Assembly: GCF_013284245.2 (NCBI RefSeq)
Contig: NZ_CP085876.1
Span: forward strand, 6,361,001-6,425,000
Direction: 5' to 3'
DNA: 64,000 nt
Source of the DNA: Brevibacillus sp. DP1.3A
Lineage (GTDB): Bacteria > Bacillota > Bacilli > Brevibacillales > Brevibacillaceae
Within the stretch, counting starts at the first letter, position 1. Every line of letters begins with the position of its first letter. The notes beneath the pieces are model-generated. The model was not told the DNA's origin and did not search any database. It was given only the letters and a program-made list of their open reading frames with translations. Made by a program: the position numbers and the translations under genes. Below, piece by piece: positions 42,020 through 50,833 of this stretch.

Positions 42020-43297
42020 ATGAATGACAAGCATCTCGCAAACACCACAGCGAACAAATTCACACGTCGAGAAGCTCTAAAGTTGGCTGGTGTCGGGGGG
42101 ATTGGACTGCTGTTGGGGGCAACTGGGGTCAATACACTTTTGCCCTCTCCTCCTAAAAATGAGCAGACAAGTGCCACTCCGACCGGTGCAGATGAGGTCA
42201 TTCCCTTTTATGGCAAGCATCAGTCCGGGATCATTACACCTATGCAGGATTTTATCTGCATGGGTGCTTTTGATTTGACGACGACCTCGCTAGGGGATGT
42301 CCGCACCTTGTTTCAAAGCTGGACGCAGGCAGCAGCACGCATGACTGCCGGCAAAAACGTCGATGAGGAGAGCGATAACGCCCTTCTTCCTCCTGTCGAT
42401 ACGGGAGAAGCCATGGGCCTGCGCCCAATGAAATTGACGATCACATTTGGGCTTGGCGCTTCTTTCTTTGACGAGCGCTTTGGTCTTGCAGCCAAACGCC
42501 CAGCTCCCTTGGTCGATTTACCTCGCTTCAACAGCGATGAAATGCGAAAGGAATGGTCGGGTGGCGATATTGTCGTGCAGGTCTGTGCCAACGATCCACA
42601 GGTCGCCTTCCATGCCTTGCGGAACTTGGCCCGGATCGCTCGAGGCAAAGCTGTTCTCCACTGGCTACAGGAAGGCTTCCAGCGTACCAGCGCATCCGAC
42701 CCGACTGGCTCCACACCACGGAATCTGATGGGCTTCAAGGATGGCACGAACAATCCGCCGGTGAACGACCCCGCCACCGCAAATGAGGTCGTCTGGGCTC
42801 ACACTGCTGAAAGTCCCGCGTGGATGGCAGGCGGAAGCTACATGGTCATGCGTCGAATCCGCATGCGGATCGAGGTATGGGATCGCTCTTCCCTCACCGA
42901 TCAGGAGAATACATTTGGTCGTCATCGGTTAACTGGAGCTCCTCTTGGCAAAGCAAATGAGTTCGACGAGCTGGAGCTGGATCGCAAGGATGCCAAGGGC
43001 AAACCCGTTATGCCTGTGGATTCCCATGTCGCCTTGGCCCATATGGAGGGCAAGGTGAAAATTTTGCGACGCGGTTACTCTTATTCGAGTGGAATGGATC
43101 TCAAGACTGGTCAGCTCGATGCTGGGCTTTTGTTCATTTGCTACAATCGTGATCCGCGTAAGCAATTCATTCCGATGCAACAAAAGCTCGCATCCGTCGA
43201 CCTGCTCAATGAATATATCACCCATGTTGGCAGTGGTTTGTACGCCTGTCTTCCTGGTGCAAGTGAGGGCGGATACATCGGGGACACGCTATTTTAA
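42020..43297 (+). CDS. efeB: EfeB, Tat-exported Dyp-type heme peroxidase
   Basis: 425 residues. Twin-arginine signal TRREALKLAGVGGIGLLLGA. DyP-type fold with the distal catalytic Asp in LMGFKDGTNNP (~230), the active-site Arg in ENTFGRHRLTGAP, and the proximal heme His probably in MPVDSHVALAH. It lies 4 bases after efeO; AGGAGG overlaps the efeO stop. In the Efe system EfeB oxidises ferrous iron (or strips iron from heme) for the permease. Confidence 0.94.
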   Translation: MNDKHLANTTANKFTRREALKLAGVGGIGLLLGATGVNTLLPSPPKNEQTSATPTGADEVIPFYGKHQSGIITPMQDFICMGAFDLTTTSLGDVRTLFQSWTQAAARMTAGKNVDEESDNALLPPVDTGEAMGLRPMKLTITFGLGASFFDERFGLAAKRPAPLVDLPRFNSDEMRKEWSGGDIVVQVCANDPQVAFHALRNLARIARGKAVLHWLQEGFQRTSASDPTGSTPRNLMGFKDGTNNPPVNDPATANEVVWAHTAESPAWMAGGSYMVMRRIRMRIEVWDRSSLTDQENTFGRHRLTGAPLGKANEFDELELDRKDAKGKPVMPVDSHVALAHMEGKVKILRRGYSYSSGMDLKTGQLDAGLLFICYNRDPRKQFIPMQQKLASVDLLNEYITHVGSGLYACLPGASEGGYIGDTLF

Positions 43298-43324
43298 CCA
43301 ACTACCTGGGATGGAGTGAACACC

Positions 43325-45109
43325 TTGAAACGCTATCTGTTTATCATTTGTACCTGCATGCTGCTATGGACATCTGCTCTGTCTGCCGCTGCAGCCGCGC
43401 CCCTGGTGCCAGAGCAGCTCAAGCAAATGATCGCCCTCTCTAGCGATGCCTTGATTAGCAGTGGAGATAACAACTGGGAAGAAGTAGCTAAAGCGATCAG
43501 CAGTATGAAGAGCATCTGGGAAGGCAATTCGGAAGAAACCTCCGCAGATGCACAAGCATTGACGCAAGCAATCGTGGAAGCAGAGCAAGCCCTTGCCCAA
43601 GCGAAAGCGAATCCTGACACTGCAAAGGCAGCCATCTCCAATCTGGCAAAAGCGACGGATCGTTACGTCTCGTCCAAAGAAGAAGGCGGTCAACCAAAAG
43701 AAAGAGCACACAAGCAAATTGCGGCATTGCTACCGCTCTTGCAAAACAGCATGACAGCCATCACGGAAGGCGATCTGGCGAAAGCCAAGCAATCGTACAA
43801 CAGCTTCGTCACCGGCTGGTACAAGGCAGAGGGTCTTGTGCGAGCGGAAAATGCCGCAATCTACGGGGATATGGAAATCAAAATCAGCAGTGCACGCATT
43901 GCCTTGAATACAGAACCACCAGACCCTAAAAAGAGCGCAGAGAAAGTACAGGCACTCATTTCTACCGTGGACAATTATTTGTCAGGAAAAGCAGTCCAAC
44001 AGGCCACTGCGAATCCTTCTTCTGAGCAGCCCACCATCTCGTCTCTCCTGGAACTCCTTGCATCGGTAGAAACAGATATCGCCAATCAGGATGCAACCGC
44101 TGCTTCTGACAAAATGGAGACCTTTATCACCTCTTGGCCCTCTGTAGAAGGCGTGGTCATGACCAAATCACAAGCTACCTACAGCAGTATCGAAGCCAAG
44201 ATGGTCGCCGTCCCGACACTCATCCTGTCCAATCCCCCGCAATGGGAAAAGGCGACGGCTCATCTTGCGGAAATGAAGACAGAGCTGGCGCCATTTACGA
44301 CAGCATCCTCGTACACCGCTTGGGATGCGGGACTCATCTTGTTCCGCGAAGGACTGGAGGCTATCTTGATCATCGTCTCTCTGCTTACTGTCCTGAACAA
44401 GTCAGGTAATGCCGACAAGCGCAAATGGATTTGGTCGGGGTCCATTGCCGGGATCGTAGTTTCCGCCATTCTTGCCGTCATCCTCAGTTTCGTTTTCTCC
44501 AACCTCTCCACAGGCAACTCGCGAGAAACGATTGAGGGAGTAACCGGACTGATTGCCGTCTTCTTTATGGTAACAATCGGTGCCTGGTTGCATAAGAAGT
44601 CCAATTTGCAGGCATGGAATCAATTTGTCGAGAAATCTATCGGCTCTTCTTTGGCAAAAGGAGCTCTATGGTCACTCTCATTCACCGCCTTTCTCGCTGT
44701 CGCCCGCGAAGGGGCAGAAACGATTATCTTTTATATGGGGATGGCCGCTACGATCTCCATGACAGACCTGGCGATTGGCATTTTGAGCGCGCTTGTCGTC
44801 TTGGCCGTGATTGGCTTGGTCATCATCAAGCTCAGTGCACGCATTCCGGTTCGTCCGTTCTTTTTTGTAGCCAGTCTCTTGCTCTACTACATGGCGTTTA
44901 AATTCGTCGGCGTCAGCATCCACGCTTTGCAGGTGACGGGAAGCTTATCTGCACACAGCAGCGATTACTTGTTGTATGCACCGACTCTCGGCATTTACGC
45001 GAGCTGGGAAACGACGATCCCGCAATTGATCATACTCGTGATCGTTCTCTTCAATTTGTTCCTGTATTCTCGAAAAAAAGCCGCCACTTCTATTCCGCGG
45101 GTGAACTAA
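43325..45109 (+). CDS. efeU: EfeU, FTR1-type iron permease
   Basis: 594 residues from TTG 43325 (GGAG eight bases upstream). A signal-like N-terminus, then a ~270-residue extracytoplasmic helical region with a repeated pattern (TFITSWPSVEG and SFVTGWYKAEG), then seven membrane helices with the two REGxE iron-transport motifs (FREGLEAILIIVSLL and REGAETIIFYMG). The long outer domain is normal for Bacillota YwbL-type EfeU. The operon order O-B-U is complete and is followed by a terminator. Confidence 0.94.
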   Translation: MKRYLFIICTCMLLWTSALSAAAAAPLVPEQLKQMIALSSDALISSGDNNWEEVAKAISSMKSIWEGNSEETSADAQALTQAIVEAEQALAQAKANPDTAKAAISNLAKATDRYVSSKEEGGQPKERAHKQIAALLPLLQNSMTAITEGDLAKAKQSYNSFVTGWYKAEGLVRAENAAIYGDMEIKISSARIALNTEPPDPKKSAEKVQALISTVDNYLSGKAVQQATANPSSEQPTISSLLELLASVETDIANQDATAASDKMETFITSWPSVEGVVMTKSQATYSSIEAKMVAVPTLILSNPPQWEKATAHLAEMKTELAPFTTASSYTAWDAGLILFREGLEAILIIVSLLTVLNKSGNADKRKWIWSGSIAGIVVSAILAVILSFVFSNLSTGNSRETIEGVTGLIAVFFMVTIGAWLHKKSNLQAWNQFVEKSIGSSLAKGALWSLSFTAFLAVAREGAETIIFYMGMAATISMTDLAIGILSALVVLAVIGLVIIKLSARIPVRPFFFVASLLLYYMAFKFVGVSIHALQVTGSLSAHSSDYLLYAPTLGIYASWETTIPQLIILVIVLFNLFLYSRKKAATSIPRVN

Positions 45110-45125
45110 AAAAGAGAAAACCTGA

Positions 45126-45160
45126 AAAACGCAGCTCCATCACGAGGGCTGCGTTTTCTT
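45126..45160 (+). terminator. Terminator after efeU
   Basis: AAAACGCAGC and GCTGCGTTTT form a 10-bp stem with a T-rich end. Confidence 0.88.
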
Positions 45161-45246
45161 GTAAACCCTGATATTATTTTTGGCAATCATTCTTTATCGC
45201 AAGTTCACAGTTTTTCTGTTATCCTTAAATTTTTATGGAGGAAGTT

Positions 45247-45324
45247 ATGTTACCATATTACAGGTGTAACCTTCTTTTTACATTTTCCGTCATTAGAAGG
45301 TACAAGATTCGATATATAGGATAG
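45247..45324 (+). CDS. Possible 25-codon upstream reading frame of the ubiA-type operon
   Basis: GGAGGAAG stands before ATG 45247. The frame MLPYYRCNLLFTFSVIRRYK... ends at TAG 45322-45324, which lies inside the ribosome binding region (AGGGG) of the phosphoribosyltransferase gene, nine bases before that start. The strong site and the position suggest translational coupling or a leader peptide, but there is no independent proof of translation. Confidence 0.35.
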   Translation: MLPYYRCNLLFTFSVIRRYKIRYIG

Positions 45325-45333
45325 GGGTTAGAT

Positions 45334-46263
45334 ATGGGGGCAACATCAAATTCTGTTAAAGTTGACGTCAAAACAACGCCACGCGTTCGACAAAATATGG
45401 TCTACCTATTAGTGAAGCAGCTTCGTCCACATCAATGGACGAAAAATTTGCTGGTCTTTGCTGCCTTGCTATTTTCCTTGCACAAAGTAAGTCCGGATGT
45501 CATTGGAAAATCAGTGCTGGCCTTCCTGATGTTTTGTTTTGTATCCGGCTGTGTCTACATCCTCAATGATTTTGTCGATATCAAAAATGACCGAAATCAC
45601 CCGGAAAAACAGTTCCGGCCCATGGCTTCTGGTGCATTACCGCCCGCGCTCGCATTAGCATTCGGTGCGTTTTTGCTACTGGGTTCCCTTTTTAGTGCTT
45701 ATTACTTTGACCGATTATTCGCGCTCGTACTGCTCGTTTACTTTGTGCTCAACGTCGCTTACTCGCTGAGGCTGAAGCATGTGGTCATTCTGGACGTCAT
45801 GATTATTTCAGCCGGTTTTGTTTTGCGTGCCATCGGTGGAAGTCTGATGATCCAAACGCCGTTCACGCCGTGGTTTTTGCTCTGTACGATGCTGCTCGCA
45901 CTGTTTTTGGCCATCAGCAAACGTCGCCACGAGTTGATTTTGTTGCAGCAGGATAAAGGAACGCATCGCAAAGTGCTCGACAGTTATTCGTCCGAATTGT
46001 TGAATCAGTTGAATACGATTGTTACGACCATGACAATCATCAGTTATTCCTTGTTCACTTTTACATCAGGACGCACGATTCACTTGATGTGGACCATTCC
46101 GCTCGTGATCTTTGGTATTTTCCGTTACCTGTATTTGATCACCGTCGCAGGTCAGGGCGGCAGTCCTGAAAAAGTTTTGTTGCAGGACAAGCCGATTCTC
46201 ATTACGGTGTTCCTGTATGTCGTCATGGTGGCCGGGATTATTTACGTATTTGAATTTAAATAA
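45334..46263 (+). CDS. Decaprenyl-phosphate phosphoribosyltransferase-type UbiA enzyme
   Basis: 309 residues, nine or so membrane helices, UbiA superfamily. The first Asp-rich motif is NDFVDIKNDRNHPEKQFRP, which has the HPxKxxRP ending specific for 5-phosphoribosyl-1-pyrophosphate:decaprenyl-phosphate transferases such as mycobacterial Rv3806c, rather than the quinone or heme prenyltransferases. The second motif region is YSLRLKHVVILDVMIISAGF with VLRAIGG. The predicted reaction is polyprenyl phosphate plus PRPP giving polyprenyl-phosphoryl-5-phosphoribose. First of four genes with a small flippase, a PAP2 phosphatase and a GT-C glycosyltransferase (see findings). Confidence 0.85.
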   Translation: MGATSNSVKVDVKTTPRVRQNMVYLLVKQLRPHQWTKNLLVFAALLFSLHKVSPDVIGKSVLAFLMFCFVSGCVYILNDFVDIKNDRNHPEKQFRPMASGALPPALALAFGAFLLLGSLFSAYYFDRLFALVLLVYFVLNVAYSLRLKHVVILDVMIISAGFVLRAIGGSLMIQTPFTPWFLLCTMLLALFLAISKRRHELILLQQDKGTHRKVLDSYSSELLNQLNTIVTTMTIISYSLFTFTSGRTIHLMWTIPLVIFGIFRYLYLITVAGQGGSPEKVLLQDKPILITVFLYVVMVAGIIYVFEFK

Positions 46264-46315
46264 GGAAGTTCAAAAGGTCGGCTTTTGAACTTGAATTTCC
46301 TTGCACAGATAGGTT

Positions 46316-46684
46316 GTGGATCAGGCTATGCCATCAATTGTTCTAATCATCATTTCCGTGGTCCTCAGTGCGTGTGGACAAGTCGCGATGAAGATGGGCG
46401 CATCTTCGCTCTCCAGCAACAGTGACATGCTGCTACTGAAGTTCCTGCACTATTTCACGAACCTGCCGATTATGGTGGGACTTGCGCTTTACGGACTTTC
46501 TGCGTTTATCTGGATTGCTGCGCTAGAAAAGGTGCAGCTCTCCTATGCTTATCCCATGGCAGCACTCGGATACGTGTTGGTAGCTGCGCTGTCCTTCTTG
46601 ATCTTCAACGAACCGTTGTCCCTTACACGTATTGTCGGTCTGGCGATTATCGTCGTGGGCGTCGTCGTCATTTCTCAGTCGTAA
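46316..46684 (+). CDS. SMR/EmrE-ArnE-like four-helix membrane protein (candidate polyprenyl-sugar flippase)
   Basis: 122 residues (GTG start; ATG 46328 is an alternative). Four helices: VLIIISVVLSACGQVAMKMG, FTNLPIMVGLALYGLSAFIW, YAYPMAALGYVLVAALSFLIF and IVGLAIIVVGVVVISQ. The YAYPMAALGYVLVAALS stretch is typical for the EamA/SMR group with ArnE and ArnF, subunits of the flippase for undecaprenyl-phosphate-aminoarabinose. A multidrug role cannot be excluded, but the operon with a lipid-linked-pentose enzyme favours flipping of a polyprenyl sugar. Confidence 0.75.
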   Translation: MDQAMPSIVLIIISVVLSACGQVAMKMGASSLSSNSDMLLLKFLHYFTNLPIMVGLALYGLSAFIWIAALEKVQLSYAYPMAALGYVLVAALSFLIFNEPLSLTRIVGLAIIVVGVVVISQS

Positions 46685-46707
46685 TCATCACGTAGAGGAG
46701 TTTTATC

Positions 46708-47148
46708 ATGTTATATGCGGTAGCGCCGTTCATCGGCTGGCTTGTGTCCGGAATAACCAAATTTTTGATTAATTACCTCCGTTTTGGGTCCCGGGCCAAA
46801 GAAATGGTCGGGAACGGCGGGTTTCCCAGCACGCACACAACTGTCATGGTCACGACTGTGTTTCTGATAGGTTTGCAGGAGGGCTTTACTCATCCTGCAT
46901 TCGGGCTGGGTGTGGCTGTGACGTTTATTGTGATCATCGATGCGACTGGATTGCGCAGAGCGGTAGGAAAACATGCAGAGGCACTCAACAAGCTCGCAAA
47001 GGAACATCCGAACGTGTTTCCCGCCAAACCTTTGCGCGAAAGCATGGGACATACCAGATGGGAAATTGCCGGGGGTCTGGTGCTCGGGGTACTGCTTGCG
47101 ACCGTATTGCATCTGCTGGCAGCGAACCTCCCTAACCTCATTGGCTAG
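46708..47148 (+). CDS. Divergent PAP2-family membrane phosphatase
   Basis: 146 residues of the DUF212/YuiD type. Motifs: KFLINYLRFGS, GNGGFPSTHTTVMVT (the phosphatase SxxH equivalent) and LRESMGHTRWEIAGGLVLG, with several helices. Related proteins are thought to remove phosphate from lipid-like substrates. In mycobacteria a PAP2 protein follows the UbiA phosphoribosyltransferase and removes the 5-phosphate from its product; the same order of roles is possible here. Spacing is 23 bases from the flippase gene. Confidence 0.8.
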   Translation: MLYAVAPFIGWLVSGITKFLINYLRFGSRAKEMVGNGGFPSTHTTVMVTTVFLIGLQEGFTHPAFGLGVAVTFIVIIDATGLRRAVGKHAEALNKLAKEHPNVFPAKPLRESMGHTRWEIAGGLVLGVLLATVLHLLAANLPNLIG

Positions 47149-47175
47149 TAGATTCGTAGACAGGAGATTATATTC

Positions 47176-48864
47176 ATGAATAACCGTACAGCTACGTACT
47201 CGTTCCTGCTTGGAACGGCTTTGCTATTGTTTATGGCTACGATTGTGCTTAGCACATCGGTTTTATTTTTGTTCGGCGTGTCCGTGACGGCCGCCAGCTT
47301 TTGGATTGGCCTCGTTGCGGCTTTGGCTGCGATGGGCGGGATGGTGTCGGTCTTCGTAAGTTCACGTCGTCGGGCCTGGTTTTTCTCCCTGTTGGCTGGA
47401 CTGGCGGTTGTTTCAGGCATCAGCTACTCCATCAGTGCCAATACGTTTGATCTCTCTTTTGACGGACAAACGTATCATCAAGAAGCAATCGTGAAGATAA
47501 CCGACGGCTGGAATCCGGTTCGTGACCAGCCCATCCTCAAGCCTCCTGGTACAAAAGAAGTGGAGGAGATGGATAATAGAGAGGTTCTCTCGGCCTTTCA
47601 CCTTTGGATCAATCATTACGCCAAAGGTCCTTGGATGCTCGATGCAGTCATGTATAAACTGACTGGTCAGATCGAGGTTAGCAAAATATTTAACCTGTTG
47701 TTGATTGCATCGTCCTTTTTCCTGACACTCGCTGCCATCCGGACCGCTTTCCCAGAGAAACAAGGAGCTGCGATTGCTTTCGCGCTGCTCGCAGCGTTCA
47801 ATCCCGCGGTGATCACGCAATCGACTTCCTTCTATATTGACGGACAGCTCGGGTCACTCGTGCTCATCATCTGCGCTCTCGGCTATCTGCTGTATAAGCG
47901 CTACCATGTTTGGACGCTACTCGCGCTATGCGCAACGCTCATGCTGCTGGCGCAGATCAAATTCACGGCATTGGGGTATGCCGGATTGCTCGGCTTGGCT
48001 ATTCTCGTGCTCTTCTTTTTCTACGATCGCCGCCAGCACATCAAGAGCATGCTCGTGTGGCTTTCGATTAGTCTGGTTATTACGGTAGGGGTTGTCGGGT
48101 ACAATCCGTATGTCACCAACACGCTAGCGAAGGGGCATCCGTTTTATCCGTTGGCGGGCAAAGGTGCCGTTGATATCATGACCTCGAACAGCCCGCATGG
48201 CTTCAAAGACAATACAAGCATAGAAAATCTGGCTATCTCCTTATTTTCTAAATCGGAGAACATCGCAACACCCCATAGCCCTACATGGAAGGTGCCATTT
48301 ACGGTCACCTTGAAAGAGCTCGCAGTGTTCTACTCTCCTGACGTGCGTGTAGCCGGATTCGGGCCGCTTTTCGGAGGAGCTCTGATTGTCACATGCTTGA
48401 TTCTCGTCGCCTTGCTTTTGGGGACTCATCGAAAAAAAGGAGCACCTTTCTTGTGGATCAGCCTGGCGCTTTTCGTGACCGTGCTTATTAATCCGGAAAG
48501 CTGGTGGGCGCGCTATGTTCCGCAGCTTTGGTTGATTCCACTCTTGATTGCGCTGGCAGTCTGGGATGTCCAGAAGGGCTTTTTCCGTCATGCGGGCAAG
48601 GTTCTGGTCGTCATTTTACTCGCCAATATGGTGATGGTAAATGCTTCTCATATCATTGGACAGTCAGGCGCTAATGCATTAGTTAAAAAGCAGCTTGAAG
48701 AGATCAAGGCAAGCAACAAAACGCTGGTCGTAGACTTTCACCATTTCAATGCGGTGAAAGTACGTCTACAAGAAGCTGGCATTCCTTTCGTCGAGCAAAA
48801 GCTGGATAAAGGCGAAGAGGTCAAAGGATTTATGACTACGCGTGCCGTTTACCTGTTGAAATAA
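47176..48864 (+). CDS. GT-C type membrane glycosyltransferase (predicted)
   Basis: 562 residues with about 11 hydrophobic helices, and a C-terminal ~70-residue soluble part (VKKQLEEIKASNKTLVVDFH). The first large outer loop has an acidic motif, DLSFDGQTYHQEAIVKITDG, followed by HLWINHYAKGPWMLDAVMYK. This arrangement (Asp in loop 1, amphipathic segment, later helices) is that of polyprenyl-phosphate-sugar-dependent GT-C enzymes such as ArnT/PMT. No exact family name can be given. As last gene of the operon it is the natural user of the lipid-linked pentose on the outer face. Confidence 0.7.
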   Translation: MNNRTATYSFLLGTALLLFMATIVLSTSVLFLFGVSVTAASFWIGLVAALAAMGGMVSVFVSSRRRAWFFSLLAGLAVVSGISYSISANTFDLSFDGQTYHQEAIVKITDGWNPVRDQPILKPPGTKEVEEMDNREVLSAFHLWINHYAKGPWMLDAVMYKLTGQIEVSKIFNLLLIASSFFLTLAAIRTAFPEKQGAAIAFALLAAFNPAVITQSTSFYIDGQLGSLVLIICALGYLLYKRYHVWTLLALCATLMLLAQIKFTALGYAGLLGLAILVLFFFYDRRQHIKSMLVWLSISLVITVGVVGYNPYVTNTLAKGHPFYPLAGKGAVDIMTSNSPHGFKDNTSIENLAISLFSKSENIATPHSPTWKVPFTVTLKELAVFYSPDVRVAGFGPLFGGALIVTCLILVALLLGTHRKKGAPFLWISLALFVTVLINPESWWARYVPQLWLIPLLIALAVWDVQKGFFRHAGKVLVVILLANMVMVNASHIIGQSGANALVKKQLEEIKASNKTLVVDFHHFNAVKVRLQEAGIPFVEQKLDKGEEVKGFMTTRAVYLLK

Positions 48865-48871
48865 AACATAG

Positions 48872-48922
48872 AAGGGGCCGTCTCTACGTCGGGAAATCGA
48901 CTTTTGAGATAGCCCCTTTTTA
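48872..48922 (+). terminator. Terminator of the polyprenyl-pentose operon
   Basis: GGGGC-TCTC and GAGA-GCCCC pair around a 22-base loop, followed by five Ts. Confidence 0.8.
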
Positions 48923-49047
48923 AATTCTAGGTTGCTTGTTTAGTGGACAAGTTGCCAACTAGCAAAAACGTATAAATCTTCATAATCATTTTTGGAAAAC
49001 TATGGTAGAGTTTACTTGTATTGATTATCCAGAAGGGAGTGTGCATC

Positions 49048-49515
49048 ATGCCTGTTGAAACATTCAAAGCAACTGCACATCTACAGAAGGGAATGGTTGT
49101 GAAGGCCAGTTCCAGAAACTTTGAGATAACCATCGATGAACCGAAAAGCTTGGGAGGAACGGATACTGGGATGAACCCCGTTGAACTGGTACTCTCCGCA
49201 TTAGGTGCATGCCAATCTATCGTTGCCAGAGTATATGCCAGGAAGTTTAACGTTCAACTAGACGATTTTTGGGTGGAAGTCGAAGGCGATCTCGATACAG
49301 ATGGCTTCATGAACAAATCTGATGTTCGACGCGGGTATTCTGAAATCCGATACACCTTTCATATCAAAACCGATGCTCCTAGAGAGCAAGTAGAGTCTTT
49401 TGTGGAATTTTTGGAACAGACATGCCCCGTTGGAGATACGATTGCGAATCCAGTCACTCTTAAATTAAACGGTATTGTTATTGAAAAACCGAGCGAGCTA
49501 AAGGCGAATGATTAA
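49048..49515 (+). CDS. OsmC-family protein
   Basis: 155 residues from ATG 49048 (GGGAG eight bases upstream). It shows GGTDTGMNPVELVLSALGAC (first redox Cys, ~55) and FLEQTCPVGDTIANP (second Cys, ~125), the thiol pair of OsmC/YhfA-type peroxidases. The family reduces organic hydroperoxides; the YhfA-like branch, to which the ~155-aa length fits, has no settled substrate. It shares a bidirectional terminator with uppP. Confidence 0.88.
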   Translation: MPVETFKATAHLQKGMVVKASSRNFEITIDEPKSLGGTDTGMNPVELVLSALGACQSIVARVYARKFNVQLDDFWVEVEGDLDTDGFMNKSDVRRGYSEIRYTFHIKTDAPREQVESFVEFLEQTCPVGDTIANPVTLKLNGIVIEKPSELKAND

Positions 49516-49518
49516 AAT

Positions 49519-49540
49519 AAGGCTCCCAATTGGGAGCCTT
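49519..49540. terminator. Bidirectional terminator between osmC-like gene and uppP
   Basis: A perfect 22-base palindrome made of AAGGCTCCCAA and TTGGGAGCCTT. Confidence 0.85.
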
Positions 49541-49557
49541 TGTCGTATTTTTGATTT

Positions 49558-50391
49558 TTACATAAACACAAAGTAAATGACTGCTGCCAGCACCAAGCGA
49601 TAAATGGCAAAAGGTGTCAGCTTGATGCGGTTGATCAGCTTCAAGAAGAAACGGATCGACAGAAGCGCGAACACAAACGCGCTAATAAAACCGATGACGA
49701 AAAACGGAATGCTGTCCATTGTAATCGCATCCCAGCGCTTCAACAGCGACAAAAAGCTCGCGCCCGCCATGATCGGCACAGCCATAATAAACGTGAAGTC
49801 TGCCGCTGCCCGATGGCTCATGCCCAACAGTACGCCCCCCGAGATCGTGGAACCCGAACGGGAAAAGCCAGGCCACAGGGAGAAGCATTGAATAAGTCCG
49901 ACCAGAAACGCTTGCTTGTACGTAATTTGGTCAACCGACTCGATCTTGGAACGTCTTGGTCGGAACCAATCCGCAGCAAGCATGAGAAGAGCGCCCAGCA
50001 CGAGTCCGATTACAACGGTCTTCGTCGAGAACAAATACTCATCGATGTAGTCGTCAAACAGAACACCCAGAATCCCCGCAGGAATCAGCCCCACAATGAC
50101 CGTAGCCAAATTCAGTCGAGGTCCTGCCTGAATCTCACTCTTACCCGCCAGCTTTTTCAAACCGAGCAAGCTCATGAACCGATCCCACATCAAAACGACA
50201 ACGGCCAAAATCGAGCCGAGCTGAATGACAATTTTGAAGGTGTTGGCCACTTCAGGTGAAAACAAATCTTTCGTTTGGAACAAAAAGTCATCCACGATGA
50301 TCATGTGACCCGTAGAGGAAACAGGGGCAAACTCAGTCAAACCTTCTACTAGCCCCAGCACAATCGCGACAAAAGCTTCCCAGAGACCCAA
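49558..50391 (-). CDS. uppP: Undecaprenyl-diphosphatase UppP (BacA)
   Basis: 277 residues from TTG 50391, which gives MGLWEAFVAIVLGLVEGLTE and matches the start of B. subtilis UppP; AGGAG lies ten bases upstream. Motifs: EGLTEFAPVSSTGHMIIVDD (first catalytic region) and SLWPGFSRSGSTISGGVLLG (second). It has about eight membrane helices. It recycles the lipid carrier for peptidoglycan and other wall polymers and confers bacitracin resistance. Functionally it supports the polyprenyl-sugar genes on its left. Confidence 0.95.
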   Translation of the reverse strand: MGLWEAFVAIVLGLVEGLTEFAPVSSTGHMIIVDDFLFQTKDLFSPEVANTFKIVIQLGSILAVVVLMWDRFMSLLGLKKLAGKSEIQAGPRLNLATVIVGLIPAGILGVLFDDYIDEYLFSTKTVVIGLVLGALLMLAADWFRPRRSKIESVDQITYKQAFLVGLIQCFSLWPGFSRSGSTISGGVLLGMSHRAAADFTFIMAVPIMAGASFLSLLKRWDAITMDSIPFFVIGFISAFVFALLSIRFFLKLINRIKLTPFAIYRLVLAAVIYFVFM

Positions 50392-50616
50392 AAATTCCAC
50401 GCTCCTATGAATGATGTCCAAAATCAATATGTAGCAGCCGCCCTGTAAAAGAGCAGACCACTGCTTCTAGCATTATAACGTTCATCTCCGGTACAAAGTT
50501 ACATTGTGATAGAAAAACATTCTAGTAAATTCCGGATGGGTAGTCCCCACAGTGGTAGCCATCTTGCTTTTCCATATTCATTTTTACCTTGCAAGATGTG
50601 AATCCAAAGCTGCGTA
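50392..50616. other. Upstream region of uppP, no gene seen
   Basis: About 225 bases without a convincing coding frame; it must hold the uppP promoter on the minus strand. It borders the inverted-repeat element. Confidence 0.4.
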
Positions 50617-50818
50617 GGAAGAAGCGAATTTCCAGTCCAAGCGCCTCTGAAGCCCACCTCAGCGTAGGAATAAATGGCGGGGAATTTAAGCTTCACTTAT
50701 GAATGACATCCTCGAAACTTCTACGTTTGAAGCGCTCCCGCCATTTATTTCGAAGCGGACAGTCAATCACCCCTTGCGGGGCGTAGGCCGAAGCGCAGAC
50801 TGGAAATTCGCTTCTTCC
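50617..50818. repeat. 202-bp inverted-repeat element (MITE-like or structured RNA)
   Basis: The outer 21 bases (50617-50637) are exactly repeated in reverse complement at 50798-50818. Inside, AATAAATGGCGGG (50669-50681) pairs exactly with 50737-50749. Further GC-rich segments between the arms may pair imperfectly. It carries no coding frame and lies between uppP and the last gene of the exopolysaccharide operon. No target-site duplication is obvious. It could be a non-autonomous mobile element, or a transcript with a large fold. Confidence 0.75.
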
Positions 50819-50833
50819 CTCCACCACAGCCCC

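Noticed and set aside
41089..42201. 370-codon open frame on the minus strand
   Set aside because: It lies opposite efeO and the start of efeB, has no ribosome binding site and no family resemblance. It is a by-product of codon usage in efeO.
50499..50696. 65-codon minus-strand frame upstream of the GH18 gene
   Set aside because: It overlaps the inverted-repeat element, has no ribosome binding site and has no recognisable content.
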